Part shown: positions 19,691 through 29,525 of the stretch, one piece after another | Layout: each line of letters starts with the position of its first letter | Position numbering within the stretch: position 1 is the first letter of the stretch | Assembly: GCF_001894885.1 (NCBI RefSeq) | Contig: NZ_BCXB01000016.1 | Coordinates: forward strand, 1 to 64,000 | DNA length: 64,000 nt | DNA from: Rhodococcus marinonascens NBRC 14363 | GTDB lineage: Bacteria > Actinomycetota > Actinomycetes > Mycobacteriales > Mycobacteriaceae | Direction: 5' to 3' | Notes under the pieces: generated by a model | Database searches by the model: none | What the model saw: only the letters and a program-made list of their open reading frames with translations | Told to the model about the DNA's origin: nothing | Made by a program: the position numbers and the translations under genes

Positions 19691-20830
19691 ATGGTCGACT
19701 CCCGTTCCCGCCCCGATTCCTGCCCAGGCGCGGTCGGGGTCCACCAGGCCGCCGACGGCGCGCTCGCCCGCGTGCGGCTTCCCGGCGGAACCTTGACTCC
19801 CGCGCAGGTCCGGACCCTCGCGGAATCCGCCCGCGACCTGGGTAGCGGTGAGATCGAACTGACCTCCCGAGGCAACGTGCAACTGCGGGCGATCGACGAT
19901 CCGCAAGAGTTCGCCCACCGCCTGAGCCGTGCCGGACTGCTGCCGTCGCAAACACACGAACGCGTCCGCAACATCCTCGCCTCACCGCTGACTGGGCGTA
20001 TCGGGGGTCTCACGGACCTGCGTGGCGTGGTCGACGAACTCGACCGGAGGCTGTGCGCTGACTCCGCGTTGGCCGAATTGCCCGGCCGCACCCTCTTCAC
20101 CCTCGACGACGGTCGCGGTGACATTTCCCCGCTCGGCGGCGACTACGGCGTCCACGCGGTCAGCGAGACCGAGGTCGCCGTGGTTCTCGCCGGTCGCGAC
20201 AGCGGCGCCCGAATCGCGGTGACGGATTCGGTGACCGTCCTCCTGGACGCCGCTCGCGTTTTCCTGGAACTTCGCGATGAGCACTGGCGGCTGTCCGAGA
20301 TCCCCGAGGGGATGGAACGTACCCTCGCGGCGCTCACCCTCGTACCGACCGCCGACCCGGTGACCGCGTTCGCCGAGGCACGTCCCCCGATCGGCTGGCT
20401 CGACCAAGCAGACGGCGACGTGACCCTCGGCGGCGGTCTTCCGTTCGGAATCCTCGACGCCCGGATGGCGGAGTTCCTCGCCGCGATCGAAAAGCCCGTG
20501 ATCGTCACCCCGTGGAAATCCTTGCTGCTGTGCGACCTCGACGAATGGTCCGCCGAGCAGGTTGTGCGTGTCCTCGCCCCGATGGGCCTGATCTTCGACG
20601 AGAACTCGCCCTGGTTGAACGTCAGCGCCTGCACCGGGCAACCCGGATGTGAGAAGGCACTCGCCGACGTTCGGGCCGACGCGCGGGAGGCCGTCGAGAG
20701 CGGCGAACTCCCAGAGGTGGGCCGCCGGCACTGGTCAGGATGCGAGAGGCGTTGCGGGCGCCCCCGGGGTGGGGTCACCGACTTCGTCGCGACCGCGACC
20801 GGGACCGGTTACCGGGTGGAGGGGCCATGA
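19691..20830 (+). CDS. cobG: Precorrin-3B synthase CobG
   Basis: This 379-residue sirohaem/4Fe-4S protein performs the O2-dependent hydroxylation and lactone formation on precorrin-3A that marks the aerobic cobalamin route. The C-terminal cysteines Cys314, Cys320, Cys351 and Cys355 (CTGQPGC ... GCERRCG) form the cluster and sirohaem motif of the nitrite/sulphite-reductase family. The ATG at 19691 has no strong ribosome site, and only eight bases separate it from an inverted repeat, so the mRNA may be leaderless. It heads a cobG-cobH-cobIJ operon. Confidence 0.93.
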   Translation: MVDSRSRPDSCPGAVGVHQAADGALARVRLPGGTLTPAQVRTLAESARDLGSGEIELTSRGNVQLRAIDDPQEFAHRLSRAGLLPSQTHERVRNILASPLTGRIGGLTDLRGVVDELDRRLCADSALAELPGRTLFTLDDGRGDISPLGGDYGVHAVSETEVAVVLAGRDSGARIAVTDSVTVLLDAARVFLELRDEHWRLSEIPEGMERTLAALTLVPTADPVTAFAEARPPIGWLDQADGDVTLGGGLPFGILDARMAEFLAAIEKPVIVTPWKSLLLCDLDEWSAEQVVRVLAPMGLIFDENSPWLNVSACTGQPGCEKALADVRADAREAVESGELPEVGRRHWSGCERRCGRPRGGVTDFVATATGTGYRVEGP

Positions 20831-20854
20831 GCACCAAGCCTCTATCGTGAGCGG

Positions 20855-21481
20855 ATGATCGAGTACATCCGAGACGGCGCGGAGATCTACCGCCGGTCCT
20901 TCGCCACGATCCGCGCCGAGGCGGATCTGCACGCCTTTCCCGAGGATGTCTCGCAGGCCGTGGTCCGGATGATCCATGCCAGTGGCCAGGTCGATCTGGC
21001 GGGCGATGTCGCGTTCACCCCCGGTGTCGTGAAGGCCGCCCGCACGGCACTCGCCGACGGCGCACCTATCCTGTGCGACGCGCAGATGGTGGCCGCCGGG
21101 GTGACGCGGACGCGGCTACCGGCGGGCAACGAGGTGTTGTGCACGCTGCGCGACCCCCGGGTTTCCGCGCTGGCCGAGCAGATCGGGAACACCCGATCGG
21201 CCGCCGCCCTCGAGTTGTGGGGCAGCAAACTCGAGGGCGCCGTGGTCGCTATCGGCAATGCCCCTACCGCGTTGTTCTATCTGCTGGACATGATCGACTC
21301 GGGTGCGCCTCGACCCGCCGCGATCGTGGGCGGGCCGGTCGGTTTCATCGGTGCCGCGGAGTCGAAGGAAGCGTTGATCGGGCATCCTAGCGGACTCGAC
21401 TACCTGGTGGTTCGCGGTCGGCGCGGTGGCAGCGCCATCACGGCGGCGGCCCTGAATGCGATTGCGAGCGAGGTCGAATGA
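20855..21481 (+). CDS. cobH: Precorrin-8X methylmutase CobH
   Basis: The 208-residue protein matches CobH/CbiC, which moves the C-11 methyl group to C-12 to form hydrogenobyrinate. Typical blocks are [29 protein letters not shown]-like (here [18 protein letters not shown]) and [13 protein letters not shown]. It follows cobG by 24 bases and overlaps the cobIJ start by four bases (ATGA), so it should be translated with cobIJ. Confidence 0.95.
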   Translation: MIEYIRDGAEIYRRSFATIRAEADLHAFPEDVSQAVVRMIHASGQVDLAGDVAFTPGVVKAARTALADGAPILCDAQMVAAGVTRTRLPAGNEVLCTLRDPRVSALAEQIGNTRSAAALELWGSKLEGAVVAIGNAPTALFYLLDMIDSGAPRPAAIVGGPVGFIGAAESKEALIGHPSGLDYLVVRGRRGGSAITAAALNAIASEVE

Positions 21482-22980
21482 GCTCCGATGTGCGTGCGGC
21501 AGGGAAGCTGTGGGGGGTCGGCATCGGACCAGGCGACCCGGAACTGGTGACGGTCAAGGCCGCACGGATCATCGGCACGGCCGACGTGGTCGCATTCCAC
21601 AGCGCCCGGCACGGCAAGAGCATCTCGCGGGCCGTCGCCGCGCCCTACATGCGTGAGGGCCAGATCGAGGAGCATCTTGTCTACCCCGTCACCACCGGGA
21701 CCGTCGACCATCCCGGTGGATATCAGGTGGCCATGGACGAGTTCTACGAGGAGTCCGCGCAGCGACTCGCCGTCCACCTCGACGCCGGACGTACGGTGGC
21801 ACTCCTCGCCGCCGGAGACCCGCTCTTCTACAGCTCCTACATGCACATGCACAAACGTCTGTCGCAGCGATTCGACATCGAGGTGATTCCTGGTGTCACG
21901 TCGATCAGTGCCGCCTCCGCCGCGCTGGCGATGCCGCTCGTCGAGGGCGAGGAGATCCTCACCGTCCTGCCCGGCACACTGCCGCAGGGCGAGCTGACGC
22001 GGCGCCTGCGTGAGACGGACGCGGCCGCCATCCTCAAGCTCGGGCGGACGTATCCGGCCGTCCGGCAGGCGTTGAAGGACTCCGGGCGGATAGACGAAAC
22101 CTGGTACGTCGAACGAGCCAGCACCGCCGGCCAGCGAATCGACCCGGCCGACGACGTCTCGGACAGCGACGTTCCCTATTTCTCGATCGCTCTCGTTCCC
22201 AGCCCGTCGAACACCCGCCGCGGCAGCCTGGCATCCGCCGGTGAACTGGTCGTCGTCGGGCTCGGCCCCGGGGATCAGGCGTGGACGACACCCGAGGTGC
22301 AGCACGAACTGTCACTGGCCACCGACCTCGTCGGTTATGGCCCCTACATCGACCGGGTGCCGGAACGCCCCGGCCAGCGCCGTCACTGCAGCGACAACAG
22401 GGTCGAGGCCGAGCGTGCTGCGATGGCGCTCGACTTGGCGAAGAACGGGGCCCGCGTCGCCGTCGTGTCGTCCGGCGATCCGGGTGTGTTCGCGATGGCA
22501 GCCGCGGTCCTCGAAGTTGCGGACGAGGATCAGTGGCGCGACGTTCCGGTGCGCGTCCTGCCCGGGATGACCGCCGCGAACGCGGTAGCGAGCCGGGTGG
22601 GCGCCCCCCTCGGACACGACTACGCCGTCCTGTCCTTGTCCGACCGGCTCAAGCCCTGGGACGTCGTGGCTCGGCGCATCTCCGCTATCGCCGGCGCCGA
22701 CATGGCCTTCGCCGTCTACAACCCCGCATCGAAATCGCGCACCTGGCAGGTCGGCGCGATGCGCGACCTCGTTCTCGAGCACCGCTCCCCCGACACACCC
22801 GTGATCATCGGCCGGGACGTGGCCGGCGCACAGGAGTCGGTGCGCGTCGTGCGACTCGCCGACCTCGACCCCGCCGAGATCGACATGCGCTGCTTGCTCA
22901 TCATCGGCTCGTCCATGACGACCGTCGTCGAGAACCGCCATGGGACCATGGTTTTCACGCCTCGTCGTTACCCGGGCTGA
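21478..22980 (+). CDS. cobIJ: Fused precorrin-2 C20- and precorrin-3B C17-methyltransferase CobIJ
   Basis: The 500-residue protein has two SAM-dependent tetrapyrrole methylase domains in tandem. Residues about 1-245 ([20 protein letters not shown], then [13 protein letters not shown]) are CobI. Residues about 258-500 ([16 protein letters not shown], then [13 protein letters not shown]) are CobJ. CobI makes precorrin-3A before CobG acts; CobJ performs ring contraction after it. The start overlaps the cobH stop. The fusion also occurs in mycobacteria. Confidence 0.95.
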   Translation: MSSDVRAAGKLWGVGIGPGDPELVTVKAARIIGTADVVAFHSARHGKSISRAVAAPYMREGQIEEHLVYPVTTGTVDHPGGYQVAMDEFYEESAQRLAVHLDAGRTVALLAAGDPLFYSSYMHMHKRLSQRFDIEVIPGVTSISAASAALAMPLVEGEEILTVLPGTLPQGELTRRLRETDAAAILKLGRTYPAVRQALKDSGRIDETWYVERASTAGQRIDPADDVSDSDVPYFSIALVPSPSNTRRGSLASAGELVVVGLGPGDQAWTTPEVQHELSLATDLVGYGPYIDRVPERPGQRRHCSDNRVEAERAAMALDLAKNGARVAVVSSGDPGVFAMAAAVLEVADEDQWRDVPVRVLPGMTAANAVASRVGAPLGHDYAVLSLSDRLKPWDVVARRISAIAGADMAFAVYNPASKSRTWQVGAMRDLVLEHRSPDTPVIIGRDVAGAQESVRVVRLADLDPAEIDMRCLLIIGSSMTTVVENRHGTMVFTPRRYPG

Positions 22981-23040
22981 GTACCACCCCGTCCTGCAGT
23001 CGCTCAGGGTTCAGCGGTCCTGGAGGCGCGACCGCGGCAG

Positions 23041-23060
23041 GCCGTTCGAGCACGAACGGC
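23041..23060 (+). terminator. Hairpin after cobIJ, probable terminator
   Basis: GCCGTTCG-AGCA-CGAACGGC is a perfect eight-pair stem with a four-base loop, 60 bases after the cobIJ stop. There is no U-run after it, which is common for terminators in high-GC actinobacteria. Confidence 0.6.
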
Positions 23061-23298
23061 GGGCACGAACCTGAAAGGGCCCTGACCTGGCTTCGGTTGG
23101 TGGCGAATTCCACAGCTCGACAGCCATCTGTAGGTCGAAGTTGTTTTGATGAGGCGAGCTCACCACCAGATATGGGACTCTGCGACCTGTCTACCACCCC
23201 CACGCGGGCACCTGGCACTCCGGAACGTTTTCTGGGTCGGCAATCACACCGCGGCCGCTTCTGCCGTATTCTGGCCGGCCCCCAGGGACAATCCATCC

Positions 23299-24598
23299 AT
23301 GAGCCAGCTCCATTATGTCCTCGAGGACAGGAAACTCGTCTACCTCGATGAACACGCACTGCCGGAGGAGACACGGAACAAACGTTCCCGCATGGCAGCA
23401 GCAGGCCGCAGTGTGCCAGAACCCGATCACGGGTATCACCTGCCGAAAGCAAAAACTGCAAAAGAACAGTACGAGCGGATCGGCGGCGCAATCGTGGGGT
23501 TGAGCATCTTCGCGGTTTTTCTCGCGTTGATCCCCGGGGTACTCGTCGGTGCGGTCTTCAACTCCACGGCAGGCGCCATGGTGGGAGGGATCGTATCCCC
23601 AGTCTTCCTATGGGGGATATACATCCCGGGGGTCCGCCTCGCGCTAAATCACCTCGCATACGATCGAACAGACGCGGCGGCACACCGGAAGGAGTCCGTC
23701 GTCGTGGATCTTTCCGATGTAGAGCCGCTGGACCGGATCGCGCGAGAGCCGTTCGGAGAGAAGCGAGTGCGCATGCTTATCGCCGCCATCCTCGATTTGG
23801 AAATGGTTATCCCCCAGACCAAGTCATGGAACAGCCGCCACCTCGAGGCGCACCGAGTGCAGCTCGATCCCAGCGAAGAGGCACGCCAGGTGGTGCAGCA
23901 CGCTCTCGCGTTGATGAGGACCATCGAGAAGCTGGGGGCGCAACCCGCTGGAACGTCGTCTGCGGCGAACGTCGCGATCCGCGCTTTCGATGTCGCCCGC
24001 GAACGGTTGGACATCCGTCTGGGATCGGCTGCTCCATCGAGTGCGTGTCCTGGACGACTACTTCAACCACCTGCTGGCGCTCGATATCGAACTCGAACAT
24101 GCCGAAACAGCGAAACATGCTCTCGCCGTCGACGACGAGAGCGCCGAACTCCTCACCAACGCCGTGGGTGACGAACTCGCCACGGAGCATCTCGCACACC
24201 TGTCGGGCGAGGCGCACGCACTCACGGGCGCAATCACTGAGCTGGTCGAGGCACTCAACGGCGACTTGCAGACCCTGATGGCACTGCCCCAGTCCCCACC
24301 TGACGTCAGTCGCGGTCGCCCTTCCGGGACTCACGGTCCGGGCTGCACCGACGAGCCGGCAATCAGTGGTCGCCCGGCCACCCTCCTGAACCGGCCCGGC
24401 GTGTCCGGCAGACTCGATCCTCCGGGAAGAATGGAGTCATGCCGGGTTCGAAGAAGTACCGGGTCGAGTCGCGTGGGCGGGCTGTTCGGTCAGTCGACGT
24501 GGCAGCGGTACCGTTCGACGTTCCGTTCTCTAATGGGAGGTCCTCAGGACCGGCACCACACCAGACCATCATCCCTGGACCGCGATGACCACGCCTGA
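23299..24598 (+). pseudogene. Membrane protein of unknown function, frameshifted
   Basis: The ATG at 23299 opens a frame with a hydrophilic N terminus, two membrane segments near residues 60-115 (IVGLSIFAVFLALIPGVLVG and MVGGIVSPVFLWGIYIPGV) and a long helical C-terminal part. The frame breaks at a GGG run at 24021-24023. Removing one G joins ...ERLDIRL to DRLLHRVRVLDDYFNHLL in the next frame, which then stays open to a stop at 24598; the last 90 or so residues look non-protein-like. I do not recognise the family. The defect may be a real frameshift or a sequencing error. The preceding 22981-23298 stretch holds only the cobIJ hairpin and presumably a promoter. Confidence 0.6.
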
Positions 24599-24801
24599 TC
24601 TCTCCAGGACCCAACGTCGGACAATTGATGTGCCAATCCTGCCAAAAGAAGGTAGTTCGCGGAGCCGCTGCGCCGTTTCGCTAGGGGTTCCGTCGTTACT
24701 GCGGGATGGCTTGGTCCGGCATCACTGTTCGCAACCTCTACCTGGACGTATTTGCGTCCGTGACCGGCCAACTCCACGAAGGGAGCTGGGCGGGCAGCAG
24801 T

Positions 24802-25221
24802 TCACGGTGTATTGAGGTACTCGTCGATCGCCTGCTGCGCGTTGGGGTTACCCTGTCCGATACCGACGACGGCACCGGTGACTGCTCCGAGGGGCGAACC
24901 GATGATGCAGCCCGCGAGGCTGCCGGGGAACATCGACACACACCCGACGCCGAGGCCTATGAGCGCGCCGATCGCCGTTCCAGCCGCTCCACCGTTGGCC
25001 CAGCCGAATCCGATTTCGTTGAGCATGTTCTCGAGCGCAGCCTGCTTCTCGAGCGATGGAGGAGGACCGAAAATGTCGGGCATGGGCATGCCGGGGGCCG
25101 GTGCAACGGGTGCCGGTGCGCCGGGGTCGGGCATCGCAGGTTGGGCGTGAGCAGTCCCCGCTCCGAGAGTCACGGCCACCGCCACGAGGGCTGACGCTGC
25201 TGATTTCTTCATCAAATTCAT
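24802..25221 (-). CDS. Small secreted Gly/Ala-rich protein
   Basis: The 139-residue product begins with a Sec signal peptide (MNLMKKSAASALVAVAVTLG, cleavage likely after AHA). A Pro-rich stretch (PDPGAPAPVAPAPGMPMP) follows, then a Gly-rich hydrophobic segment with two cysteines (GLGVGCVSM and GCIIGSPLG) that resembles a glycine-zipper membrane insert. The ATG at 25221 has AAGGTGGA upstream. It converges on the disrupted membrane-protein gene. Similar small exported proteins are common in rhodococci, but I cannot name a function. Confidence 0.75.
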   Translation of the reverse strand: MNLMKKSAASALVAVAVTLGAGTAHAQPAMPDPGAPAPVAPAPGMPMPDIFGPPPSLEKQAALENMLNEIGFGWANGGAAGTAIGALIGLGVGCVSMFPGSLAGCIIGSPLGAVTGAVVGIGQGNPNAQQAIDEYLNTP

Positions 25222-25526
25222 TGCGGTCCACCTTGCTGGCTGAAGTCAAACTCATTTCGACTGTAGCCGAAAGTCGCACGGGCGGTCCCGAACCCGCAGC
25301 ACGAGCAGGGGTCCGCCAGTGGTCACAGGCCGTTTTCGGACTGCGGCGCGGTGGTACCTGCGTCACGGATCCGGTAGCCGGCAGTTCGGCGCTGCGCGAC
25401 GCGACCCGTGTCGAAGACCCGCCAGATCAGTCTGCTCCTGCCGAGTGGGTATGTGCTCTGGAAACGGAAAGATTCTTCCTCGGGGCTTCCGCTGGCGCGG
25501 AGCCAGCGCACCGGAAGGTCATCCCC
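25222..25526. other. Intergenic stretch, no gene seen
   Basis: About 300 bases upstream of the secreted-protein gene and of the cupin pseudogene. No coding sequence or clear structure is visible; the promoters of both divergent genes must lie here. Confidence 0.5.
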
Positions 25527-25968
25527 TTGATCGTCAAGTCGATGGTGCTCTTGTCTGCCTGTACCTCAATTGGGGTCCTGCTTGCCTCTCCTGCCGCTGC
25601 CACACATCAGTCATCGGGCATGAGTGCACAGACGGTTGCTCGAGACCACGGTTCCCGCCGTCGCCGGCACTTCGGGGGACATGGCGCTCACCTTCCGGCG
25701 TATCGAGATCGCGCCGGGCGGCACGACGGGATGGCATTACCACGACGGTCCCGTGTACGTATACGTCGAATCCGGGAACTCACCAGGACACTGCACGACT
25801 GCACGCATGAGGTGACAACGCAGGGGCAGACCCTCACCGAGGGCCACGGAAATGACCACGTCCATACTGGCGCCAACCTAGGCACGGACCCCCTCGTGCT
25901 TCTACACTTACACCCAGCCGGAGGGACGTCCGTTGTCCGAGGACGCCCCCGCAACGGCGTGCTGACGG
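25527..25968 (+). pseudogene. Secreted cupin-domain protein, two frameshifts
   Basis: A TTG at 25527 with GGAAGG eight bases upstream opens a signal peptide (VKSMVLLSACTSIGVLLASP, then AAA). The protein then continues in the +1 frame with a cupin core (RRIEIAPGGTTGWHYHDGPV) and returns to the first frame as ELTRTLHDCTHEVTTQGQTL and HVHTGANLGTDPLVLLHLHP. The second break is at a GGG run (25774-25776) where one more G would restore GELTRT. Cupins of this kind bind a metal through the H-x-H and later His residues. The gene cannot make the full protein as it stands. Confidence 0.7.
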
Positions 25969-26712
25969 TCACTTGGTCCGCGAAACGATCCATGCCAGTG
26001 CATCTGCGACATCGTCCACTGCCCCGACGCCAGGAGGCAACTGCGGACGGCGAACCATGATTACCGGAATTCCCAGTGCGCGCGCAGCCTCGAGTTTCGC
26101 GTAGGTCTGGTCTCCGCCGCTGTTCTTGGTGACCAGAACGTCGATGCGGTGCTCGTGCATCAGCGCCGCTTCCGCCGCCGCCGTAAACGGTCCCCGAGCG
26201 AGCAGGAGCGTCGAACGCTGCGGCATCTCGACGTCGGGGGGGTCGATGGCACGGACCAGGAACCACAGAGCGCCCAACCGTGCGAACGAATCGACGCCCT
26301 GCCTGCCGACGGTGAGAAACACCCGGGACCCCAGTTCGGGCAACAGTTGCGCCGCCTCGCCGAGATCGGCCACCTCACGCCAGTCGTCGCCGGTCCGACG
26401 CACCCATGCCGGTCGGCGCAGGACCAGAATCGGAATGTCACACCGCCCGGCGACCTCGACCGCGTTCGCGGTGATCTGCGCGGCGAACGGATGGGTCGCG
26501 TCCACGATCGCGTCGACCGGATGCGTTCGCAGCCAGTCCGCGAGTCCGTCCGCTCCCCCGAATCCGCCGATGCGCACGTCGCCGACCGGCACTCTTGGAT
26601 CCCGGATCCGGCCAGCCAGCGAGGACACGGCGTCGATGTCGGAATCTTCGTGCAGTGCCGCCGCGAGCGACCGAGCCTCCCCGGTGCCACCGAGGATCAG
26701 TATCCGCACCAC
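25969..26712 (-). CDS. cobK: Precorrin-6A reductase CobK
   Basis: The 247-residue protein reduces precorrin-6A to precorrin-6B with NADPH. It shows the N-terminal nucleotide site (ILILGGTGEARSLA), the DATHPFAAQITANA block and the C-terminal VTKNSGGDQTYAKLEAARAL block of the CobK/CbiJ family. It is the last gene of the SDR-cobL-cobM-cobK operon and begins two bases after the cobM stop. Confidence 0.95.
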   Translation of the reverse strand: MVRILILGGTGEARSLAAALHEDSDIDAVSSLAGRIRDPRVPVGDVRIGGFGGADGLADWLRTHPVDAIVDATHPFAAQITANAVEVAGRCDIPILVLRRPAWVRRTGDDWREVADLGEAAQLLPELGSRVFLTVGRQGVDSFARLGALWFLVRAIDPPDVEMPQRSTLLLARGPFTAAAEAALMHEHRIDVLVTKNSGGDQTYAKLEAARALGIPVIMVRRPQLPPGVGAVDDVADALAWIVSRTK

Positions 26713-26714
26713 AA

Positions 26715-27464
26715 TCAGTGGGTAGTGCGGACGCGGACGGAGGAATACAGGTAGCTATCCGGAAACCCCTCGGCAGCAAGCACTTTCCCGACGATCACTA
26801 CGGCGGTCTTGGTGACGCCGGCGGCCTTCACCTGCTCGGCGATCGTGCCGAGTGTCCCACGCAGCACGATCTCGTCCGGGCGTGAAGCGAACGCGACGAC
26901 GGCGGCGGGACACGTCGGCCCGTAGTTCTCGGTGAGCTCCTCGACGATCTGGTCGATGCGATGCGCACCCAGGTGCACCACCATGGTGGCACCGCTACGG
27001 CCCAACGAGCGTAAGTCCTCACCCTCCGGCATTGCCGTGGACAGGGTCGACACCCTGGTCAGCACGATGGTCTGGGAGACACCGGGAACTGTCAGTTCCC
27101 GCCCCAGCGATGCGGCCGCCGCAGCGAAGGCGGCGACCCCGGGAACGATGGTGTACGCGATGTCGACGGCATCGAGTCGCCGGGCTTGTTCGGCGACCGC
27201 GCTGAATACCGATGGGTCGCCCGAGTGCAGGCGTGCAACGTCGTGACCGGCCGCGTCGGCCTCGATCAGGTGGGCGACGATCTCGTCGAGGCTCAACCGT
27301 GCCGTGTCGATGACCCGTGCGCCTTCCGGGCATTGCGCCAATAGTTCCTCCGGGACGAGGCTTCCCGCGTACAGGCACACCGGGCTCGCCGCGATGATCC
27401 GCTGCGCGCGCACCGTGACGAGGTCTGCAGCACCCGGACCAGCCCCGATGAAGTACACCGTCAT
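26715..27464 (-). CDS. cobM: Precorrin-4 C11-methyltransferase CobM
   Basis: The 249-residue SAM-dependent methylase has YFIGAGPGAADLVTVRAQRI at its N terminus, CLYAGSLVPEELL and the LHSGDPSVF loop. I prefer the ATG at 27464 (MTVYFIG) because AAGG lies nine bases upstream; a TTG three codons earlier has no usable spacing. The start overlaps the cobL stop by four bases. Confidence 0.95.
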   Translation of the reverse strand: MTVYFIGAGPGAADLVTVRAQRIIAASPVCLYAGSLVPEELLAQCPEGARVIDTARLSLDEIVAHLIEADAAGHDVARLHSGDPSVFSAVAEQARRLDAVDIAYTIVPGVAAFAAAAASLGRELTVPGVSQTIVLTRVSTLSTAMPEGEDLRSLGRSGATMVVHLGAHRIDQIVEELTENYGPTCPAAVVAFASRPDEIVLRGTLGTIAEQVKAAGVTKTAVVIVGKVLAAEGFPDSYLYSSVRVRTTH

Positions 27465-28696
27465 GCCGAACAACCTTTCGACTGCTTAGTCACCGACCAC
27501 TGCACCACCGGCAGTTGCGGTCGCCACGCGGTGAACCCACCGAGCGGCGCGCCACGGTACACCTGGAACTTGCGGATCTTCCCGCCGACCTTCGAGAACC
27601 ACTGCAGCAGAATTCCTTCCGATTCTACGGTCACGGCGTTCGCCACCAGCCGGCCCCCAGGTCCGAGCATGTTCCAGCACGCCTCGAGCAGGCCGTCCTG
27701 GGTGAGCCCACCCCCGACGAAGATCGCGTCCGGCAGGGACAGCGCCGGCGAGACATCGTCGAACGCGCAGGGGGCATCACCGAGCACCGTGAGTGACGGC
27801 ACCCCCAGCGCGGAGCTGTTTGCCTCGATCTGCGTGACCCGGTCGACATCCCGCTCGAAAGCGACTGCCCGGCATTGCGGATGGGTGCGCATCCATTCGA
27901 TCGCGACGGTGCCCGAACCGCCGCCCACGTCCCACAGCAACTCGCCCGGCGCGGGCGCCAGTGCGCACAGGGTGACCGCGCGGATCTCCTGTTTGGTCAT
28001 CTGCCCATCGCCGGAGTACACGTAGTCGGGTAGCCCGGGGATCCGGGTGAGCCGCAACTTCCCGGGGTCGGCTCGGCACTCGATCGCGATGACATTGAGT
28101 CGCTCACCGGGTTCGAGCGACCACGCCGACGCCGTGCCGTCGATCCGCGACTCGTTCGGCCCACCGAGTTCGCCGAGCACACTGAGGTGCGACTCCCCGA
28201 ATCCGTGGTGAGCCAGCAGCCCCGCGACAGCTGCGGGTGTGTGCTCGTCGCGGCTGAGCACCAGCAGGCGCGCGCTTTCACCGAGCGCGGGCAGCAGGGT
28301 CTCGACGGGACCGTTCACTAGGCTGACCACGGGCGTGGTGTGGGTCGGCCACCCCATCCGGGCGCAGGCGAGAGCCGCCGACGATGGATGCGTGATTACC
28401 CGGACTCGGTCTGCGCCCAGCAGATCGACCAGCGTCACGCCGATACCGTGGAACATCGGGTCGCCGCTGGCCAGAACACATATCCGCCGACCGGCGTGCT
28501 TCTCGAGCAGTCCAGGCAGCGCAGGTGTCAACGGCGACGGCCAAGACACACGCGGTGTGCGCGATTCGGGGACGAGGTCGAGTTGGCGCCGGGCGCCAAT
28601 CAGTATCTCGGCGCGTTCGACCTCGCGATGCGCGCGCGGCGACAGACCGTCCCATCCGTCGGCGCCGATGCCGACGATCACCAGGACATCGCTCAT
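27461..28696 (-). CDS. cobL: Precorrin-6Y C5,15-methyltransferase (decarboxylating) CobL
   Basis: The 411-residue protein joins a CbiE-like methylase (VIVGIGADGWDGLSPRA, then LASGDPMFHGIG) to a CbiT-like Rossmann methylase (DVGGGSGTVAIEWMRTHP). It methylates C-5 and C-15 and decarboxylates the C-12 acetate. The ATG at 28696 overlaps the SDR stop by four bases (ATGA), so it is translationally coupled; the longer open frame upstream lies inside the SDR gene. Confidence 0.95.
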   Translation of the reverse strand: MSDVLVIVGIGADGWDGLSPRAHREVERAEILIGARRQLDLVPESRTPRVSWPSPLTPALPGLLEKHAGRRICVLASGDPMFHGIGVTLVDLLGADRVRVITHPSSAALACARMGWPTHTTPVVSLVNGPVETLLPALGESARLLVLSRDEHTPAAVAGLLAHHGFGESHLSVLGELGGPNESRIDGTASAWSLEPGERLNVIAIECRADPGKLRLTRIPGLPDYVYSGDGQMTKQEIRAVTLCALAPAPGELLWDVGGGSGTVAIEWMRTHPQCRAVAFERDVDRVTQIEANSSALGVPSLTVLGDAPCAFDDVSPALSLPDAIFVGGGLTQDGLLEACWNMLGPGGRLVANAVTVESEGILLQWFSKVGGKIRKFQVYRGAPLGGFTAWRPQLPVVQWSVTKQSKGCSA

Positions 28697-29481
28697 CGTG
28701 GCATCCGGCGCCAGATCGCCTGCGGCAGCATCCTCATGACGAAGAACACCGGCCGAAGTCGTCCCGGCACCCACACCCGACTCGAACCTCGGCGCAGGCC
28801 GCGCACAACCGCCTCGGCGACCTGCGCGGGTGTGCTCGACATGGGCGCAGGCGACATTCCTTCGGTCATCCGCCCGATCACGAAACCGGGCCGGACCAGC
28901 ATGAGCGACACACCGGTGCCGTGCAGGGCGTCACCGAGGCCGCTGGCGAACCCGTCCAATCCTGCCTTCGCCGAGCCGTAGACATAGTTGGCCTGTCGCA
29001 CGCGCACACCCGCCACGGACGAGAACACGACTATCCGCCCCGACCCCTGTTCGCGAAGCAGGTTGGCCAGATGGGTCAGCACACTGATCTGCGCGACGTA
29101 GTCGGTGTGGACCACGCGGACCGCGTGCCGTGCGTCCTGCTCGGCACGCGCCTGGTCGCCGAGCACGCCGAACGCGAGCACCGCCGCGGACAGCGGGCCG
29201 TACTCGGCCACGACGGACCTGAGTAATTGTTCGTGGCTGTCGAGGTCGTCGGCGTCGAACTCCACGCACTTCACCACCGCCGCGCCGGCCTCGAGTAGCG
29301 AGTCCCGTTCCGCGTCGAGTTCTGTGCTCCGGCGGGCCGCGAGGACGATCGTGCGTCCGGGCGCGAGGCGGGAGACGATCTCGAGACCGATCTCGCTGCG
29401 GCCACCGAGGAGGAGTACGGCCCCGTGATCGTCGATCCGGCTCGAATGCTTCCCGCTGTCGTTCTTCGATCCCAAGCTCAC
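28693..29481 (-). CDS. Short-chain dehydrogenase (DprE2-like, Rv2073c-type)
   Basis: The 262-residue protein has an SDR cofactor site (LLLGGRSEIGLEI), the catalytic serine block VFSSVAGVRVRQANYVYG with YGSAK, and a C-terminal RPVFFVMRMLPQAIWRRMP tail seen in DprE2-like reductases. In M. tuberculosis, Rv2073c occupies the same place beside cobL. GTG at 29481 sits directly after GGAGGG; a TTG two codons later (29475) has better spacing and may be the true start. Its substrate is unknown. Coupling to cobL suggests it belongs to the cobalamin operon at least in regulation. Confidence 0.85.
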   Translation of the reverse strand: MSLGSKNDSGKHSSRIDDHGAVLLLGGRSEIGLEIVSRLAPGRTIVLAARRSTELDAERDSLLEAGAAVVKCVEFDADDLDSHEQLLRSVVAEYGPLSAAVLAFGVLGDQARAEQDARHAVRVVHTDYVAQISVLTHLANLLREQGSGRIVVFSSVAGVRVRQANYVYGSAKAGLDGFASGLGDALHGTGVSLMLVRPGFVIGRMTEGMSPAPMSSTPAQVAEAVVRGLRRGSSRVWVPGRLRPVFFVMRMLPQAIWRRMPR

Positions 29482-29525
29482 CCCTCCAGTGTCCTGGACT
29501 GACTGTCCTGGATTAACGTCGGGGC

